Positions 25,395 through 33,279 of a DNA stretch of 64,000 bases are shown here, piece after piece. The first letter of the stretch is position 1. Every line of letters begins with the position of its first letter. Below the pieces are notes generated by a model. It did not search any database. It was not told the origin of the DNA and worked only from the letters and a program-made list of their open reading frames with translations. Source of the stretch: Actinomycetospora sp. TBRC 11914 (GTDB lineage Bacteria; Actinomycetota; Actinomycetes; Mycobacteriales; Pseudonocardiaceae); the NCBI RefSeq assembly GCF_012933465.1, contig NZ_JABBND010000015.1, positions 62,001 through 126,000 of the forward strand, written 5' to 3'. Position numbers and translations under genes: made by a program.

Positions 25395-25840
25395 GCGGTG
25401 GCCGGGGCGGGCCCGGTCGCATCGCGGAGCCCGGGTGCGCGGTGGACGCCCCCGGACGACCCGGTCCGAGCGGTGGGCTCGGCACGGGCCACTTCCTCGG
25501 CCGAGTCCCGGCGCACCCTGGCGAGTTCCCGCCTGGTGCGCTCCAGCTCGGCCCGGGCGAGGTCGCGCTCGTGCGTGACCTCGTCCACCCGGTCCTCGAG
25601 GGAGACGACCTTCCAGGCCGCGGTGAGGGTGAACCCCTCGTCGAAGAGCGCCCGCACCCTGGCGGCGAGGGCCAGCTGACGGCGCGTCCAGCGCCGGTGC
25701 CCGCCCGCCGATCTCACCGGGCGCAGCATCTGACCCGCGTCCAGACTGCGGAGGAAGGCCGGTTGAACCCCGATGACACCCGCGGCCTGACCAGTGGTCA
25801 GGGCGGGTACGTCCTCGTCCTCGAGGTTCTCGGCGCCCAC
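25391..25840 (-). CDS. MerR-family transcriptional regulator
   Basis: 149 residues. The winged helix (TTGQAAGVIGVQPAFLRSLDAG and SAGGHRRWTRRQLALAARVRAL) resembles the HspR-like branch of MerR proteins. It is followed by a coiled coil (RVDEVTHERDLARAELERTRREL) and a disordered tail without effector-binding cysteines. The GTG at 25840 is chosen because a TTGACA promoter at 25936-25964 places the transcription start near 25929, so the longer frame from 25954 would start upstream of its own mRNA. Direct repeats AAGTTCT within the promoter may be its own operator. Confidence 0.8.
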   Translation of the reverse strand: MGAENLEDEDVPALTTGQAAGVIGVQPAFLRSLDAGQMLRPVRSAGGHRRWTRRQLALAARVRALFDEGFTLTAAWKVVSLEDRVDEVTHERDLARAELERTRRELARVRRDSAEEVARAEPTARTGSSGGVHRAPGLRDATGPAPATA

Positions 25841-25935
25841 GGCTCCGTCGCGTCCTTGCGGTCGTTCCCGGGAGACCCGGTACTGCTCGTTCTGTGCAGA
25901 CCGCGCGCGACCCGTCGTCGGGCGGCCCGCGAAAA

Positions 25936-25964
25936 GTTCTACTCGCCACTGCAAGTTCTGTCAA
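25936..25964 (-). promoter_or_regulatory. Sigma-70-type promoter of the MerR operon, with direct repeats
   Basis: On the minus strand, -35 TTGACA (25959-25964), 17-bp spacer, -10 TAGAAC (25936-25941). On the plus strand AAGTTCT occurs twice (25934-25940 and 25953-25959), 19 bp apart, overlapping the -10 and -35 boxes, a likely repressor footprint. Confidence 0.65.
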
Positions 25965-26102
25965 CGATTCAGAAGCGCGCCTCCCCGGATCGGTCGCCCG
26001 CGACCTTTCTCACATGATCGAGCGAAAGGACGTGTGGACGTGGGCCGCACGGGGGAATGACATGGGACGGTGATCGGGCGCGACGGCTGGAGGTCGACCC
26101 GG

Positions 26103-27587
26103 ATGACGACGGTGGGCATCCCCGCTCTGCCGGACCGCCTCGCCGCGCGGTACGAGGTGGGGCCGGTGATCGGCCGCGGGGTCGGCTCGTCGGTCTTCCG
26201 CGCCCACGACACGCTCCTGGGCCGCGACGCGGCGGTGAAGACGTTCCGGGTCGAGGCGGACCCGCGGGCCCGTCGCGAGCTGAGCCTCCTGGCGCGGATG
26301 GACCACCCCGGGCTCGTGCCGGTGTACGACGTCGACGAGCACGACGGCCGGGCGTTCGTCGTCATGGCGCTGCTCGACGGCGGGTCCCTGGCGGAGCGGC
26401 TGCACGAGCACGGCGAGGAGTCGGGCGGCCTGGCCCTGCCCGAGGCTCTCCGGACGGCCGGCACCGTGGCCGGTGCCCTCGACCACGTCCACCGCGGCGG
26501 AGTGCTGCACCGGGCGGTCACCCCGGCCAACGTCCTCTACGACGTCGACGGCCGCGCGCACCTCTCCGACTTCGGCGTCGCCTTCGTGGCCGACGCCCCC
26601 CGCATCACCGACACCGGGCTCACCGTCGGCGCCGCGCCCTACCTCGCCCCCGAGCAGGTGCGCGGCGAGCACGCCGGGACCGGCGCGGACGTCTACGCCC
26701 TCGGCCTGGTGCTCATCGAGGCGCTCACCGGGCGCCGGGCGTTCCCGGGCGACCCGCTGTCCTCCGCCCAGGCGCGTCTCGACCGCGACCCGACGGTCCC
26801 GCGCGGGCTGCCCCGCGACGTCACCGACCTCCTGTCCGCCATGACCCGCCCCGATCCCGACGAGCGGCCCGGAGCGGGCGCGGTCGCCGCGGCGCTGCGC
26901 CACGCCCTCGTGGCGACCGAGCCCCTCGCCGTGCCCTCGGTGCTTGCGGGACCGGGAGTGACGACCTCGGCCCCGTCGCGGTCCGGCGGCCCCGTCGGGC
27001 CGTGGCTCCCGACCCGGGGGCGCCGCGCCCCCACCCGCCGTCGTCGTGGCCCGCGCGCCACCGGCACCCGCGGGATCCTGGTGCTCGGCGCGCTGGCGGC
27101 GAGCGCGCTGCTCGCCGGGACGGTCGCCCTCGCCACCTCGGGACCGGTCGCCGAGATCGCCGACTCCGCGCGGCCCGCCGTGATCGTGCCGGGTGGCGCC
27201 ACGGTGGGCGTGCCGGACCCGGACGTCGCGGCGGTGCCGCCGATGGTGGCGCCGGCGAGCCCGCCGTCGGGGGACGCGCCGAGCGCGGCGCCGACCTCGG
27301 ACGCCCCCGTCGAGCAGAGCACGTCGCACCCGTCGCGTCGCACCACGGCGGCGGCCCCGGTCCGCCAGGCCGCCCCCGCGAGCAGGCCCACGCAGCGGCC
27401 CGCGCCGACGACGACCACGCACACCACCCGCACCACGCACTCCGCGCCGACGACAACGACGGAGCCGGCGGACGACGACCAGGACCCCGAGGACACCACG
27501 ACGCCGCGGCCCACCGACCTCGTCGACGGGGTGCTGCACGGGGTCGACGGGCTGGTGGGCGGCGCCCTCGGCGGCGGACGCCGCTGA
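26103..27587 (+). CDS. Membrane Ser/Thr kinase-like protein lacking the catalytic Asp (pseudokinase)
   Basis: 494 residues. Kinase-like domain at 15-275: glycine loop IGRGVGSSVF, beta-3 Lys46 in AAVKTF, DFG at Asp156 (LSDFGVAF) and APYLAPEQV. The catalytic loop reads HRAVTPAN, with Ala138 in place of the Asp of HRD, so phosphotransfer should be abolished or very weak. One transmembrane helix follows (about residues 320-345, GILVLGALAASALLAGTVAL), then an extracellular Thr/Pro/Ala-rich tail of about 140 residues without a PASTA domain. ATG at 26103 has GGAGG 9 nt upstream. It may act as an allosteric or scaffold protein. Confidence 0.85.
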   Translation: MTTVGIPALPDRLAARYEVGPVIGRGVGSSVFRAHDTLLGRDAAVKTFRVEADPRARRELSLLARMDHPGLVPVYDVDEHDGRAFVVMALLDGGSLAERLHEHGEESGGLALPEALRTAGTVAGALDHVHRGGVLHRAVTPANVLYDVDGRAHLSDFGVAFVADAPRITDTGLTVGAAPYLAPEQVRGEHAGTGADVYALGLVLIEALTGRRAFPGDPLSSAQARLDRDPTVPRGLPRDVTDLLSAMTRPDPDERPGAGAVAAALRHALVATEPLAVPSVLAGPGVTTSAPSRSGGPVGPWLPTRGRRAPTRRRRGPRATGTRGILVLGALAASALLAGTVALATSGPVAEIADSARPAVIVPGGATVGVPDPDVAAVPPMVAPASPPSGDAPSAAPTSDAPVEQSTSHPSRRTTAAAPVRQAAPASRPTQRPAPTTTTHTTRTTHSAPTTTTEPADDDQDPEDTTTPRPTDLVDGVLHGVDGLVGGALGGGRR

Positions 27588-27607
27588 GCGGGTCGAGCAG
27601 GGGGCCG

Positions 27608-27895
27608 TCAGGTCTCCACGGCCTCGACGACGACCTCGCCGCCGTCCCCCTGCGCGTACCGCGCCACCCGCGCCTCGATCCCGGCGAGTGACGCCGCCGC
27701 GAGGCCGCAGGGCACGCCGTACTTCGCGCGGACGCGCTCGCTCGCCTCGGTGAGCGCCTCGCGGCTGCGCCGTGCGAAGTCGTCCAGCGGGTAGGCCGTG
27801 CCCTCGGCGAGGTGCTCGGCGAGCACGAGCGAGGGCGAGTACACCCGTTCCCGGGTCCCGTCGGGCCAGCGCAGGCGCACGTGCATCTCCGGCAT
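27608..27895 (-). CDS. MSMEG_0570-family nitrogen starvation response protein
   Basis: 95 residues. The opening MPEMHVRLRWPDGTRERVYSPSLVLAEHL and the ending SERVRAKYGVPCGLAAASLAGIEARVARYA match the MSMEG_0570 family, small proteins named for induction under nitrogen limitation in Mycobacterium smegmatis. In many genomes these sit in a nitrilase/aminotransferase-type cluster; those partners are absent here. It converges on the pseudokinase gene with a 20-bp gap. Function unknown. Confidence 0.82.
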   Translation of the reverse strand: MPEMHVRLRWPDGTRERVYSPSLVLAEHLAEGTAYPLDDFARRSREALTEASERVRAKYGVPCGLAAASLAGIEARVARYAQGDGGEVVVEAVET

Positions 27896-27957
27896 GGCCG
27901 CCGATGCTGCCGGGCGGGTGTGACGACCACGTGTCCCGGTGCCGCGCGTCACGCGCG

Positions 27958-28644
27958 TCAACTGCCCGCGGGGAGCGGCCGGCCCGGGGTGGCACGGCAC
28001 GGGGCGCCCCAGAGCCCGACGCCGTCGGCGACCGCCTGCGCCTGCTCGCGGGCGAAGACCGGGGCGTACCAGAGCGGGCGGTCGGTCTCGGCGGTCACGA
28101 CCCCGGCGAGCAGGGCCGCGTCGGTGAAGTTCAGCTGGCTCGACAGCACCACGTAGGCCAGCCGGCGGCCGTGGTCGTCGAGCTCGGGCACCGTCGGGTC
28201 CGGGACGAGCGTGACGGTCTGCCCGGACAGCCGCTGGTCGGCGAAGCGCAGCGCGGCGGCCGCGCCGCACTCGCCGGTGGTGCGCTGGGGGCCGGCGGGG
28301 CGGGGCGCGGTGATCCCGAGGATCGCGATCGGCTGGTCCGCGCCGTCGACGCGCACCATGACCTCGTCGCCGGAGTCGACGCGCACGACCTGCCCGAGCA
28401 GCGTCGGGTGCGAGGCGGCCGGCGTCGAGGAGGACGCCGCCGGGGCCGTCGGCGTGGTCTCGACGACGGCGGGCGCCGGCGTGCCCGGGGCCGTGAGGCG
28501 TCCGACGAGGAGCCCGACGGCCAGCAGCACGACCCCGGCCAGTACGGCGAGCAGCAGCGGGAGACGGCGGCGCCACGGGCGGGGGGCCACGGCGTGGTGC
28601 GCGCCGGTGGCCGGGCCGGTCCGACCTCCTGCGTGCGTGCCCAT
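27958..28644 (-). CDS. Membrane-anchored thermonuclease-like (SNase fold) protein with altered active site
   Basis: 228 residues: an N-terminal transmembrane helix (about 25-48, LPLLLAVLAGVVLLAVGLLV), a Thr/Pro/Ala linker and a SNase-like domain from residue 80. In staphylococcal nuclease the segment RLLLVDTPE carries Arg35, Asp40 and Glu43; here the equivalent reads IAILGITAPR, so these residues appear lost, while the later DDHGRRLAYV keeps an Arg equivalent to Arg87. Nuclease activity is therefore doubtful; binding of nucleic acid or another role is possible. The ATG at 28644 has GGAGG 7 nt upstream. Confidence 0.78.
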   Translation of the reverse strand: MGTHAGGRTGPATGAHHAVAPRPWRRRLPLLLAVLAGVVLLAVGLLVGRLTAPGTPAPAVVETTPTAPAASSSTPAASHPTLLGQVVRVDSGDEVMVRVDGADQPIAILGITAPRPAGPQRTTGECGAAAALRFADQRLSGQTVTLVPDPTVPELDDHGRRLAYVVLSSQLNFTDAALLAGVVTAETDRPLWYAPVFAREQAQAVADGVGLWGAPCRATPGRPLPAGS

Positions 28645-28770
28645 CACGCGCCTCCGCCTCACTCGTCCGGGGTCGGTCTTGTCCCCAGGTTCCGCGCGAC
28701 CGAACCCCCCGGTTCGGGGCCGGCCGGGTGAGCACGGGTGGTGAACGGGTGAGGAGGGCACCCCGCGCCG

Positions 28771-30447
28771 GTGAAGAAGCTGATCAACAAGCCGGCGGAC
28801 GTCGTCCGGGAGGCGCTCGAGGGCGTCGCCCGCGCGACCACGGGCGCGGCGCTCGTCGAGGACACGGCGGTGCTCGTCCGCACCGACCTCCCCCGCGACC
28901 ACGTCGCGGTGCTCGCGGGCGGCGGGTCGGGCCACGAGCCCGCCCACGCGGGCTACGTCGGCCCCGGGCACCTCGCGGGTGCGGTGTGCGGCGAGGTGTT
29001 CGCCTCGCCGAGCACCGACGCGGTGCTCACCGGCCTCCGAGCCCTCGCCGCGCCGGGCGGCCCGGGCGCGCTGCTCGTCGTCATGAACTACACCGGCGAC
29101 CGGCTGAACTTCGGGCTCGCCGCCCAGCTCGCGCGGGCCGAGGACATCGCGACCGAGATGGTGACCGTCGCCGACGACGTCGCCCTCGACGCCGACGACG
29201 AGGTCACCGCGGGCCGGCGGGGGCTCGCCGGGACCGTGCTGGTGACGAAGGTGGCCGGGGCCGCCGCCGAGCGGGGCGACGCGCTGCCCGAGGTGGCCGG
29301 GGCCGCCCGGGCCGCCGCGGCCGCCGTCGGGACCATGGGGGTGGCGCTCTCGGCGGCGACCGTGCCGGCCGCGGGCGAGCCGGGGTTCACCCTCGACGCC
29401 TCCGAGGTCGAGGTCGGGCTGGGTATCCACGGGGAGCCGGGGGTCCGCCGGGAGGAGCTGCGGCCCGCGGACGACCTGGTCGACGAGCTCGTCGACACGA
29501 TCTGCACCGACCGCGGCCTGTCCGTCGGCTCGCGGGTGGCGGTGCTGGTCAACGGCACCGGGGCGACCCCGCCGATGGAGCTGCAGATCCTGCTGCGCCG
29601 GGCGCTCGAGCACCTGGAGGAGCGCGGGATCACCGTCGAGCGGGCGTGGGCGGGGACCTTCCTGTCCTCGATCGACATGGCCGGCGCGTCGATCGCGGTG
29701 ATGGCGCTCGACGACGAGCGGCTGGCGCTGCTCGACGCGCCCGCCCGGTCGGCGGCGTGGCCGTCCGGGGCCGGGGTGGTGACCGGCGGGCTCCCGACGG
29801 TGCCCGCGCCGGCCTCCGACGGGACGGCGGCACCGTCGGGAGCGTCGGGGGTCGCCGGGCCCGGCGCGGAGCGGGTGCGCACCCTGCTGGAGGCGGTCTG
29901 CGCCGCGGTGCGCGAGGCCGAGCCGCACCTCACCGAGCTGGACACCGCCACCGGGGACGGCGACCTCGGCACCTCGCTGGACCGGGGGGCGTCGGCGGTG
30001 CAGGAGGCCCTCGGGTCCTACGCGCTCGACGACCCGGTGGCGACGCTGCAGGGGGTCGCGGCCACCGTGCGCCGCGCGATCGGCGGGACCTCGGGACCGC
30101 TCTACGCCACGGGGCTGCTGCACGCCGCGGAGCACCTCGCGCAGGGCGGCGACTGGGCGACGACGCTGCGCGCGGCCGCCGAGGGCGTCGCCGACCTGGG
30201 CGGCGCGCGGCCGGGCGACCGGACGATGCTGGACGCCCTGGTGCCCGCGGCCGACGCCCTGGCCGACGGCGGGTCGGTGGCCGACGCCCTGGCGGCGGCG
30301 CGGTCCGGCGCCGAGGCGACGGCGACGATGGACCCGCGGCGCGGCCGGTCGAGCTACCTCGGCGAGCGGGTGCGGGGGCACCGCGACGCCGGCGCGGAGG
30401 GCGTCACGGTCTGGCTGGCCGCGCTCGCCGAGGCCACCCCCTCGTGA
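28771..30447 (+). CDS. ATP-dependent dihydroxyacetone kinase (DhaK-DhaL fusion)
   Basis: 558 residues phosphorylating dihydroxyacetone to DHAP. The DhaK half (1-330) has GGGSGHEPAHAGYVGPG and the substrate-binding His in LGIHGEPG. The DhaL half (from 365) has the Mg-ATP motif TGDGDLGTSLDRG and GGTSGPLYATGL. Fusion of both halves marks the ATP-dependent (Citrobacter-type) enzyme rather than the PTS-dependent one. GTG start with GAGGAGGG upstream. A Pro/Ala/Gly linker joins the halves. No glycerol dehydrogenase lies nearby. Confidence 0.93.
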   Translation: MKKLINKPADVVREALEGVARATTGAALVEDTAVLVRTDLPRDHVAVLAGGGSGHEPAHAGYVGPGHLAGAVCGEVFASPSTDAVLTGLRALAAPGGPGALLVVMNYTGDRLNFGLAAQLARAEDIATEMVTVADDVALDADDEVTAGRRGLAGTVLVTKVAGAAAERGDALPEVAGAARAAAAAVGTMGVALSAATVPAAGEPGFTLDASEVEVGLGIHGEPGVRREELRPADDLVDELVDTICTDRGLSVGSRVAVLVNGTGATPPMELQILLRRALEHLEERGITVERAWAGTFLSSIDMAGASIAVMALDDERLALLDAPARSAAWPSGAGVVTGGLPTVPAPASDGTAAPSGASGVAGPGAERVRTLLEAVCAAVREAEPHLTELDTATGDGDLGTSLDRGASAVQEALGSYALDDPVATLQGVAATVRRAIGGTSGPLYATGLLHAAEHLAQGGDWATTLRAAAEGVADLGGARPGDRTMLDALVPAADALADGGSVADALAAARSGAEATATMDPRRGRSSYLGERVRGHRDAGAEGVTVWLAALAEATPS

Positions 30448-30584
30448 CTCCCGCGTGACGACACCGGTTCCGCCGGCCACTCGTCCGGCGCATCCGGCCG
30501 CCCGTCGCCGGTGGGACAGTGACGACGAGTGACGCCCCGTCGGACGTCACGGACCGCACCGGACGACCGCGCGGAGGTGGACCC

Positions 30585-30917
30585 ATGACCAAGTACGTCC
30601 TGTTCTTCAACTACACCAACGACACCTGGGCGAACCTGATCAAGAACCCGAGCGACCGCCTCGCGGCCGTCCGGACCACGGCGCGGTCGGTCGGCGGCGA
30701 CATCGAGTCGATGTACTACATGTTCGGGAAGCGTGACGGGTTCCTGGTCGCGGACGTCCCGGACGCGGCGGCCATGGCCGCGATCTCGATCGCGGTCGCG
30801 AGCACCGACGCGGTGGAGAACCTCGAGACGCACGAGCTGATCGCCCCGAGCGACCTCCCCGCCGTGCTCGAGAAGGCCGGGACGGCGCAGGGCAGCTACC
30901 GGGTGCCGGGCACCTGA
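30585..30917 (+). CDS. GYD-domain protein
   Basis: 110 residues matching the GYD family (MTKYVLFFNYTNDTWANLIKNP, GGDIESMYYMFGKRDGFLVADVPDAAAMAAIS), a small ferredoxin-like fold of unknown function common in actinobacteria and proteobacteria. GGAGGTGG upstream supports the ATG at 30585. Its stop is 7 bp from the stop of the convergent antiporter gene. Confidence 0.85.
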   Translation: MTKYVLFFNYTNDTWANLIKNPSDRLAAVRTTARSVGGDIESMYYMFGKRDGFLVADVPDAAAMAAISIAVASTDAVENLETHELIAPSDLPAVLEKAGTAQGSYRVPGT

Positions 30918-30924
30918 GGGCTGC

Positions 30925-32550
30925 TCACAGGAGGCTCCGGACGTCGAGGCGGCGCAGGACCCGGTCGGCGACCTCGGGATCGGTGCCCGGCTCGGCGCGG
31001 GCGGCCAGTACCTCCCGCCGCGCCGCCGCGAGCGCCACGGCCTGCAGCCGGGACCACTGCTCGCGGCGGCGCCGGAGCTTCGCGAGCCGCTCCCGGTAGT
31101 CGTCGTCGCGGTCGCCGTCGCCGTCGTCCGGGCGCGGGGCGTCGTCGCCGGCGAGCGCCGCGCCCACCCGGGCGAACCGGCTCCGCAGCTCGTCGAGGAC
31201 CTGCTCGCCCTGCTCGTCGTCGACACCCACCGTTCGGCGGTCGATCGCGGCGAGCTCGTCGAGCGCGGCCCGCCGGGCCCGTCCGGCGAGCGTCCGCTCG
31301 GCGGCGCCCGCCGCGTCGGCGTCCTCGCGGAGCCCGAGGACCCGGACCAGCACGGGCAGCGTCAGGCCCGGGCCCACCAGGGTCACCACCAGCACCGAGC
31401 AGGCGATGATGACGAACTCGGCGCGGTCGGGGAACGGGGCGCCGGAGTCCAGCGTCGTCGGGAGGGCCAGTGCGAGGGCGAGCGTGGCGAGCCCCCGCAT
31501 CCCGGCCCACGCCAGGACGAGCGCCTCCCCCGCCGTCGCCGGCACCGCCCGCTCGGCGGGGGTCGGTCGTCCCGTGCGGACGGCCAGCAGCGCGCACCCC
31601 ATCCACACCACCCGCACCCCGACGACGACCGCGCAGACGATCCCGGCGTGGGCGAGGATCGTGCCGAGCGACCGGTCGGCCTGCTCGACGACGGTCCGCA
31701 GCTCGAGCCCGATCAGCGCGAACGCCACGCCGGTCACGAGCATCTCGACGACGGCCCAGAACGCCGAGCCGGTCAACCGGGCCTCGGACGCGTCGGCGTC
31801 GGAGTGCTGGCGCAGCTGCAGGGCGGCGACGACGACGGCGATGACCCCGGAGGCCCGGAGCGCGTCGGCGGCGAGGTAGACCGCGAAGGGCAGGACGAGG
31901 GTCAGGCCGTTGCTGGCGACGACGTCGGTGAGCCGGTCGAGGATCCGTCGGGCGAGCCAGGCCGCGGCGAGGCCGAGCGCGACGGCCACGGCGGCGCCGT
32001 AGAGGAAGCCCAGGCCCAGCCCGAGGGGCCCGAGCCCGTTCCCGGCGACGACGGCCGCGACCGCGGTCTGGAACACGACCAGCGCGACGGCGTCGTTGAA
32101 CAGGCCCTCGCTCTGCAGCGTCGCCACCAGCCGGCGGGGCACCCGCAGCGGGCCGGCCACCGCCTCGACGGCGACCGGGTCGGGCGGGGCGACCGCCGCG
32201 CCCAGCGCCAGCGCCGCGGCCACCCCGGCGCCGGTCAGCGCGACGACCGTGCCCGCCACGGCGGCCACCGTGGCGACCACGAGGCCGATCGCGAGGAACG
32301 CGATGGTGCGCCAGCGCACCCGGAAGAGGGCCCACGAGGTGCGCTGGGCGGTCGCGTAGAGCAGCGGCGGGAGGAAGAGCGGGAGGATCAGGTCCGGCTC
32401 GATGTCCGGCGGGTCGATGCCGGGCACGAACGCCGCGGCGGCCCCCAGCAGGAGCAGCAGCACCGGCCAGGGCAGGCGCAGGCGGTCCCCGGCGCCCGCG
32501 AGCAGCACCGCCGCCAGCATGGCGCCCACGACGACGAGGAGCACGGCCAC
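30925..32550 (-). CDS. CPA1-family Na+/H+ antiporter
   Basis: 541 residues with about 12 transmembrane helices over residues 1-400. The ion-binding region is seen in VAPPDPVAVEAV and the family block LQSEGLFNDAVALVVF, both typical of NhaP/CPA1 proteins. A cytoplasmic tail of about 130 residues, rich in charged residues and predicted helical, follows. The GTG at 32550 gives a hydrophobic N-terminus immediately. The exchanged ion (Na or K) cannot be told. Confidence 0.9.
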   Translation of the reverse strand: MAVLLVVVGAMLAAVLLAGAGDRLRLPWPVLLLLLGAAAAFVPGIDPPDIEPDLILPLFLPPLLYATAQRTSWALFRVRWRTIAFLAIGLVVATVAAVAGTVVALTGAGVAAALALGAAVAPPDPVAVEAVAGPLRVPRRLVATLQSEGLFNDAVALVVFQTAVAAVVAGNGLGPLGLGLGFLYGAAVAVALGLAAAWLARRILDRLTDVVASNGLTLVLPFAVYLAADALRASGVIAVVVAALQLRQHSDADASEARLTGSAFWAVVEMLVTGVAFALIGLELRTVVEQADRSLGTILAHAGIVCAVVVGVRVVWMGCALLAVRTGRPTPAERAVPATAGEALVLAWAGMRGLATLALALALPTTLDSGAPFPDRAEFVIIACSVLVVTLVGPGLTLPVLVRVLGLREDADAAGAAERTLAGRARRAALDELAAIDRRTVGVDDEQGEQVLDELRSRFARVGAALAGDDAPRPDDGDGDRDDDYRERLAKLRRRREQWSRLQAVALAAARREVLAARAEPGTDPEVADRVLRRLDVRSLL

Positions 32551-32657
32551 CGGGCGACCCTGCCAGACCGGCCCGGGCCCCCGTCGTCCGTGACCGCGCG
32601 AGGGGACCCCTCGCGCGGGTGGAGCGGCCGGATGTTCCCCTCGCGGATCGGCACGGC

Positions 32658-33206
32658 ATGCTGGGCGCCGTGCCGAGCTTCGGGGACTTCGTGAACCGTG
32701 CGGTGCAGGTCGGGCTCGACCTGCTGACCTCGTCGTCGGAGAACGACGGCGGCCGGCGGGCCCCGGCGGGCCCGCCTCCCCCGCTGCCCGACGGGGACGG
32801 GCGCGGCGTGCGGACCGTGCCGTCCTCCGAGCGCGCGCGACGGCTCTCCTACGCGCCCGACCTCGACGGCGCCGCCGACCCGGGCGAGATCGTCTGGACG
32901 TGGGTGCCCTTCGAGGAGGACGCGTCGCAGGGCAAGGACCGGCCGGTGCTCGTCGTCGCGCGGGCTTCGGAGGCCGGTGAGCTGCTCGGGCTGATGCTCT
33001 CCTCGCAGGGGCACCGCGCGGACGACGCGAACTGGCTGCCGATCGGCTCCGGGCCGTGGGACCGCGAGGGCCGGGACTCCTACGTCCGGCTGGACCGTGT
33101 GCTGGAGGTGCCCGAGCACGGCATCCGCCGCGAGGGCGCCGTCATGCCGCAGGACCGGTTCGACCGGGTGGCCGGGGAGCTGCGGTCGTCGTACGGCTGG
33201 CAATAG
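32658..33206 (+). CDS. PemK/MazF-like protein, no antitoxin partner
   Basis: 182 residues. The C-terminal 110 (GEIVWTWVPFEEDASQGKDRPVLVVAR, LGLMLSSQGHR, SYVRLDRVLEVPEHGI) match the PemK/MazF-like beta-barrel family. Unlike typical MazF toxins of about 110 residues, it has an N-terminal extension of 70 residues with a Pro-rich stretch, and no small antitoxin gene lies upstream or downstream, so a toxin role is not established. ATG at 32658 is the likely start; a GTG at 32673 is possible. The TAG stop is the outer triplet of palindrome copy 4. Confidence 0.75.
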   Translation: MLGAVPSFGDFVNRAVQVGLDLLTSSSENDGGRRAPAGPPPPLPDGDGRGVRTVPSSERARRLSYAPDLDGAADPGEIVWTWVPFEEDASQGKDRPVLVVARASEAGELLGLMLSSQGHRADDANWLPIGSGPWDREGRDSYVRLDRVLEVPEHGIRREGAVMPQDRFDRVAGELRSSYGWQ

Positions 33207-33279
33207 GTGGCCTTCGGCCCTGTGAGCAGAAAATGTCGCTATACCGACATTTTGTGCTCACGGGCGCGGAACGCACCTA
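33204..33279. repeat. 76-bp composite palindromic element, copy 4 (variant core, between convergent genes)
   Basis: Both arms begin with TAGGT and both TAGs are stop codons of the flanking genes. Mini-hairpins are GGCC-TTC-GGCC (left) and GCGT-TCC-GCGC (right, with one G-U pair). GTGAGCA follows on both sides, but the inner stem is different from the other copies (GAAAATGTCG instead of CTTTCTGGTG) while still pairing over 17 bp with one mismatch around a 6-nt loop CTATAC. Confidence 0.8.

Noticed and set aside
25394-25964. Extending the MerR gene to a TTG at 25954
   Set aside because: The TTG lies inside the TTGACA/TAGAAC promoter, upstream of the predicted transcription start, and the extra residues do not resemble MerR sequence.
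6446-33279. Repeated palindromes as a CRISPR array or integron attC sites
   Set aside because: Only four copies, kilobases apart, no spacers, no cas genes and no integrase; arms are too perfectly symmetric for attC sites, which have bulged bases.
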